DNA of 7,738 bases, from positions 1 to 7,738 of the forward strand of contig SKOL01000090.1 in assembly GCA_007120055.1 (NCBI GenBank), read 5' to 3'. The notes under the pieces are model-generated. The model saw nothing but the letters and a program-made list of their open reading frames with translations, did not search any database and had not been told where the DNA came from. Made by a program: the position numbers and the translations under genes. Shown one piece after another: positions 6,270-7,738 of the stretch. Within the stretch, counting starts at the first letter, position 1. Each line of letters starts with the position of its first letter. Source of the stretch: Anaerobacillus sp. Its GTDB lineage: Bacteria; Bacillota; Bacilli; Bacillales_H; Anaerobacillaceae.

Positions 6270-7400
6270 ATGAGGAAACGCTGGAGCATTTCAATTTTCC
6301 TTACTGTGTTTGTTTTAATCGGTGCGATCAACGGGTTTCGTTATCTAGATCAAATATTTGAACAATATAGTGGTACCGGCTTCTCTCGGTTAGCACCGAT
6401 TAAACACGCTGAGAGGGGAGAGGTAGCTGGAGAGATGATTACCAAGGGCAGCATTGATTTAAAAGAAGTAATTCGTGAAAATCAGCCAAAGGTTGTTCAA
6501 CTTGAGGGGGAGGATGGCAATTTAGGTTCAGGCTTTCTTTATAATGATAAAGGTGACATTATTACGAATGCCCACATCGTTGAGGGAACTTCAGAGGTTC
6601 TCGTTCGCATGCCGGATGAAGAAACATACCACGGAACGGTGATCGGTATTAGTGAGGTGGTCGATGTAGCGGTCGTTCGTGTTCACGAACTTGAGAGACT
6701 TGATCCGATGAGTATTGCCATTGAGTATGATGCTGAGGTGGGTGATGAGGTAATTGCTATGGGTAGTCCCCGTGGCTTTCAAAATACAGTGACCACAGGG
6801 ATCGTTAGTGCCAAAAATCGCAACTTTTCTTTGCGCCCTTACCAATTTAGAAATGCGTATCAAATTTCTGCGCCCATTGCATCGGGTAGTAGCGGTGGAC
6901 CGTTACTACTGGCAACCACTGGAGAAGTCATTGGTATTAATTCCGCTGCTTACCAAGGTGAAGTTATCGGTTTTTCCATTCCAATGAAAAATATTTGGTC
7001 ACTTGTTACCGCATGGTCTAACGGTGAAGACCCAGAAGAGCCACTTAGCTACTATCGTATGGCTTTAAATGAAGAAGAAGCCGGATATCTCGTTCACTAT
7101 TTTTATGAAAGTATCGCCAACCATGATTATGTCACGGCCTATTCTCACCTAGGGAGTGAGTGGCAATCGAACGTAACCTATGACGAATTTCGCGCTAGTT
7201 ATAAGTTGACCTATGCCGTTGATGTGGTGGATGTCCAAGCGACAATGGTAGATGGTGTTGTCAATGTTGCAGCAGAAATTTCCGTTCTCGAAATAGCTAA
7301 AAATGGAGAATTTATTGAAGAGACTCACGAAGTTAAATATGAAATTGGCATCGAAAACGATCGGATGAAGATACTCGGGGCGTTCGGGGCGTCACAGTGA
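6270..7400 (+). CDS. membrane-anchored S1C trypsin-like protease with NTF2-like C-terminal domain
   Basis: This 376-residue protein has an N-terminal signal anchor (about 6-21), a short linker, and an HtrA/DegP-type serine protease domain (about 62-250). The triad is visible: H102 in TNAHIVEG, D132 in VVDVAVVRV, and S208 in ASGSSGGP. Unlike typical HtrA it has no PDZ domain. Instead residues about 267-370 form an alpha+beta module (HYFYESIANHDYVTAYSHL, then SEWQSNVTYDEFRASY) like the NTF2-like/TcaA-type domains of Bacilli surface proteins. It probably acts outside the membrane on envelope proteins; substrates are unknown. AAGGAGGTGG (6256-6265) is a near-perfect ribosome binding site. The gene lies 59 bases after the zinc-ribbon gene with no terminator between them, so co-transcription is likely. 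The end reads LGAFGASQ: a 9-bp duplication plus REP palindrome supply these codons and the stop. Confidence 0.93.
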   Translation: MRKRWSISIFLTVFVLIGAINGFRYLDQIFEQYSGTGFSRLAPIKHAERGEVAGEMITKGSIDLKEVIRENQPKVVQLEGEDGNLGSGFLYNDKGDIITNAHIVEGTSEVLVRMPDEETYHGTVIGISEVVDVAVVRVHELERLDPMSIAIEYDAEVGDEVIAMGSPRGFQNTVTTGIVSAKNRNFSLRPYQFRNAYQISAPIASGSSGGPLLLATTGEVIGINSAAYQGEVIGFSIPMKNIWSLVTAWSNGEDPEEPLSYYRMALNEEEAGYLVHYFYESIANHDYVTAYSHLGSEWQSNVTYDEFRASYKLTYAVDVVDVQATMVDGVVNVAAEISVLEIAKNGEFIEETHEVKYEIGIENDRMKILGAFGASQ

Positions 7401-7480
7401 CGCCCCGAAAAATCTTGTTTCACGACGGTGTTTCGAATGCCCGAGAAAAATTCGAGAATTTTTTAAAAGTGAAAAGCCCA
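7375..7480 (+). repeat. REP-like element, copy D, first 97-bp tandem unit, overlapping the protease stop
   Basis: A perfect 13-bp stem (TTCGGGGCGTCAC 7383-7395, GTGACGCCCCGAA 7397-7409) surrounds A7396, and the protease TGA (7398-7400) lies in its right arm. TCGGGGCGT is duplicated in tandem (7375-7383, 7384-7392) and stays in frame. The 97-bp unit runs from 7384 to 7480 and also holds a second, AT-rich inverted repeat: AAAAATTC (7446-7453) and GAATTTTT (7456-7463). Confidence 0.92.
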
Positions 7481-7577
7481 TCGGGGCGTCACAGTGACGC
7501 CCCGAAAAATCTTGTTTCACAACGGTGTTTCGAATGCCTGAGAAAAATTCGAGAATTTTTTAAAAGTGAAAAGCCCA
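7481..7577 (+). repeat. REP-like element, copy E, second 97-bp tandem unit
   Basis: This unit repeats 7384-7480 with only two differences that I can find (G/A in CACRACGG and C/T in ATGCCYGAG). Arms at 7482-7492 and 7494-7504 pair perfectly around A7493. The unit ends at 7577, one base before the stop codon of the opposite-strand ZIP gene. Its AT-rich inverted repeat (7543-7560) could act as a weak two-way terminator for the convergent genes. Confidence 0.92.
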
Positions 7578-7738
7578 TTACAAATAATGGAGCCATAAGG
7601 CAATAAACACACCAATCGATGTTACAAATCCAACGGTGGGGCCGCCTTCTTTATACGCTTCTGGCATCATTGTGGAGGCGACCATCGCAATAATCGCGCC
7701 CCCCGCAAAGCAGCTAACGATCGCTTTAATACTATTAG
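7578..7738 (-). CDS. ZIP-family metal transporter, C-terminal part (runs off the window)
   Basis: The minus strand from 7736 down to the TAA at 7580-7578 encodes the last 52 residues of a membrane protein. It has two hydrophobic helices (AIVSCFAGGAIIAMVAST and VGFVTSIGVFIALWLHYL) joined by MMPEAYKEGG. The pattern 'AGA-small-M-A-x-x-(M/L)-(I/M)-PEA-x-x-x-GG-x-x-VG' is characteristic of the last two helices of GufA/ZupT-like ZIP transporters, which import zinc or other divalent metals. The start and metal-binding helices lie beyond the window. It converges on the protease gene, and the 97-bp REP tandem fills the gap exactly. The family call rests on the C-terminal motif only. Confidence 0.78.
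   Translation of the reverse strand, partial: NSIKAIVSCFAGGAIIAMVASTMMPEAYKEGGPTVGFVTSIGVFIALWLHYL

Noticed and set aside
7384..7577. CRISPR array
   Set aside because: There are only two directly adjoining 97-bp units with no unique spacers; the hairpin repeats elsewhere are single and at gene ends.
7397..7606. 69-codon plus-strand ORF reading through the REP tandem
   Set aside because: It is almost entirely repeat sequence, so the translated peptide repeats with it (the RxSDAPKNLV type segment comes from the palindrome). It has no ribosome binding site and overlaps the ZIP gene.

Overview
The window looks like a chromosomal stretch of a low-GC Gram-positive of the Bacillaceae type. The signs are AT-rich codons, strong AGGAGG-type ribosome binding sites, ATG/TTG starts, intrinsic terminators, a WxL/WxIP surface-protein pair and an LTA-synthase-type sulfatase. 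The species cannot be named from the sequence.

Layout: (1) 53-1776 holds a secreted WxL-domain protein and its partner, a membrane-anchored WxL-interacting protein (DUF916/DUF3324); a hairpin that may be a terminator or attenuator lies between them. (2) 1918-3930 encodes a five-TM, LTA-synthase-like phosphoglycerol transferase with an extracellular sulfatase-fold domain, followed by an intrinsic terminator. (3) 4036-4867 is a unit with a near-consensus sigma-A promoter, a hairpin at the 5' end of the leader, a possible 29-codon TTG-start ORF, and a REP-associated tyrosine transposase (RAYT) that overlaps that ORF by ATGA. (4) 5014-7400 is a likely two-gene operon: a zinc-ribbon/TM/TPR-like membrane protein, then a membrane-anchored S1C trypsin-like protease with an NTF2-like tail domain. 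(5) At the right edge, 7578-7738 minus, lies the C-terminal end of a ZIP-family metal transporter, convergent with the protease.

The signal that ties the window together is a short palindrome. Its arms are CGGGGCGTCAC and GTGACGCCCCG around a single central A, and it often carries the tail GAAAAATCTTGTTTCACAA. Five copies occur (about 1788, 3915, 4858, 7383 and 7481), all in the same orientation and every one at the 3' end of a gene. In three genes (LTA-synthase-like, RAYT, protease) the palindrome core itself supplies the last codons and the stop: TCA CAG TGA, giving a shared Ser-Gln-stop end. In a fourth (WxIP) the stop TGA overlaps a duplicated arm. The last two copies form a 97-bp tandem repeat that fills the whole gap between the protease and ZIP genes, ending on the base before the ZIP stop codon. 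Together with the RAYT in the middle, this looks like a REP/RAYT system whose elements sit on stop codons. Three copies also show small tandem duplications of a hairpin arm.

Functionally the host genes are mostly cell-envelope genes: surface protein display, anionic polymer synthesis, envelope proteolysis and metal transport. The RAYT/REP material is a mobile or domesticated layer on top of them.
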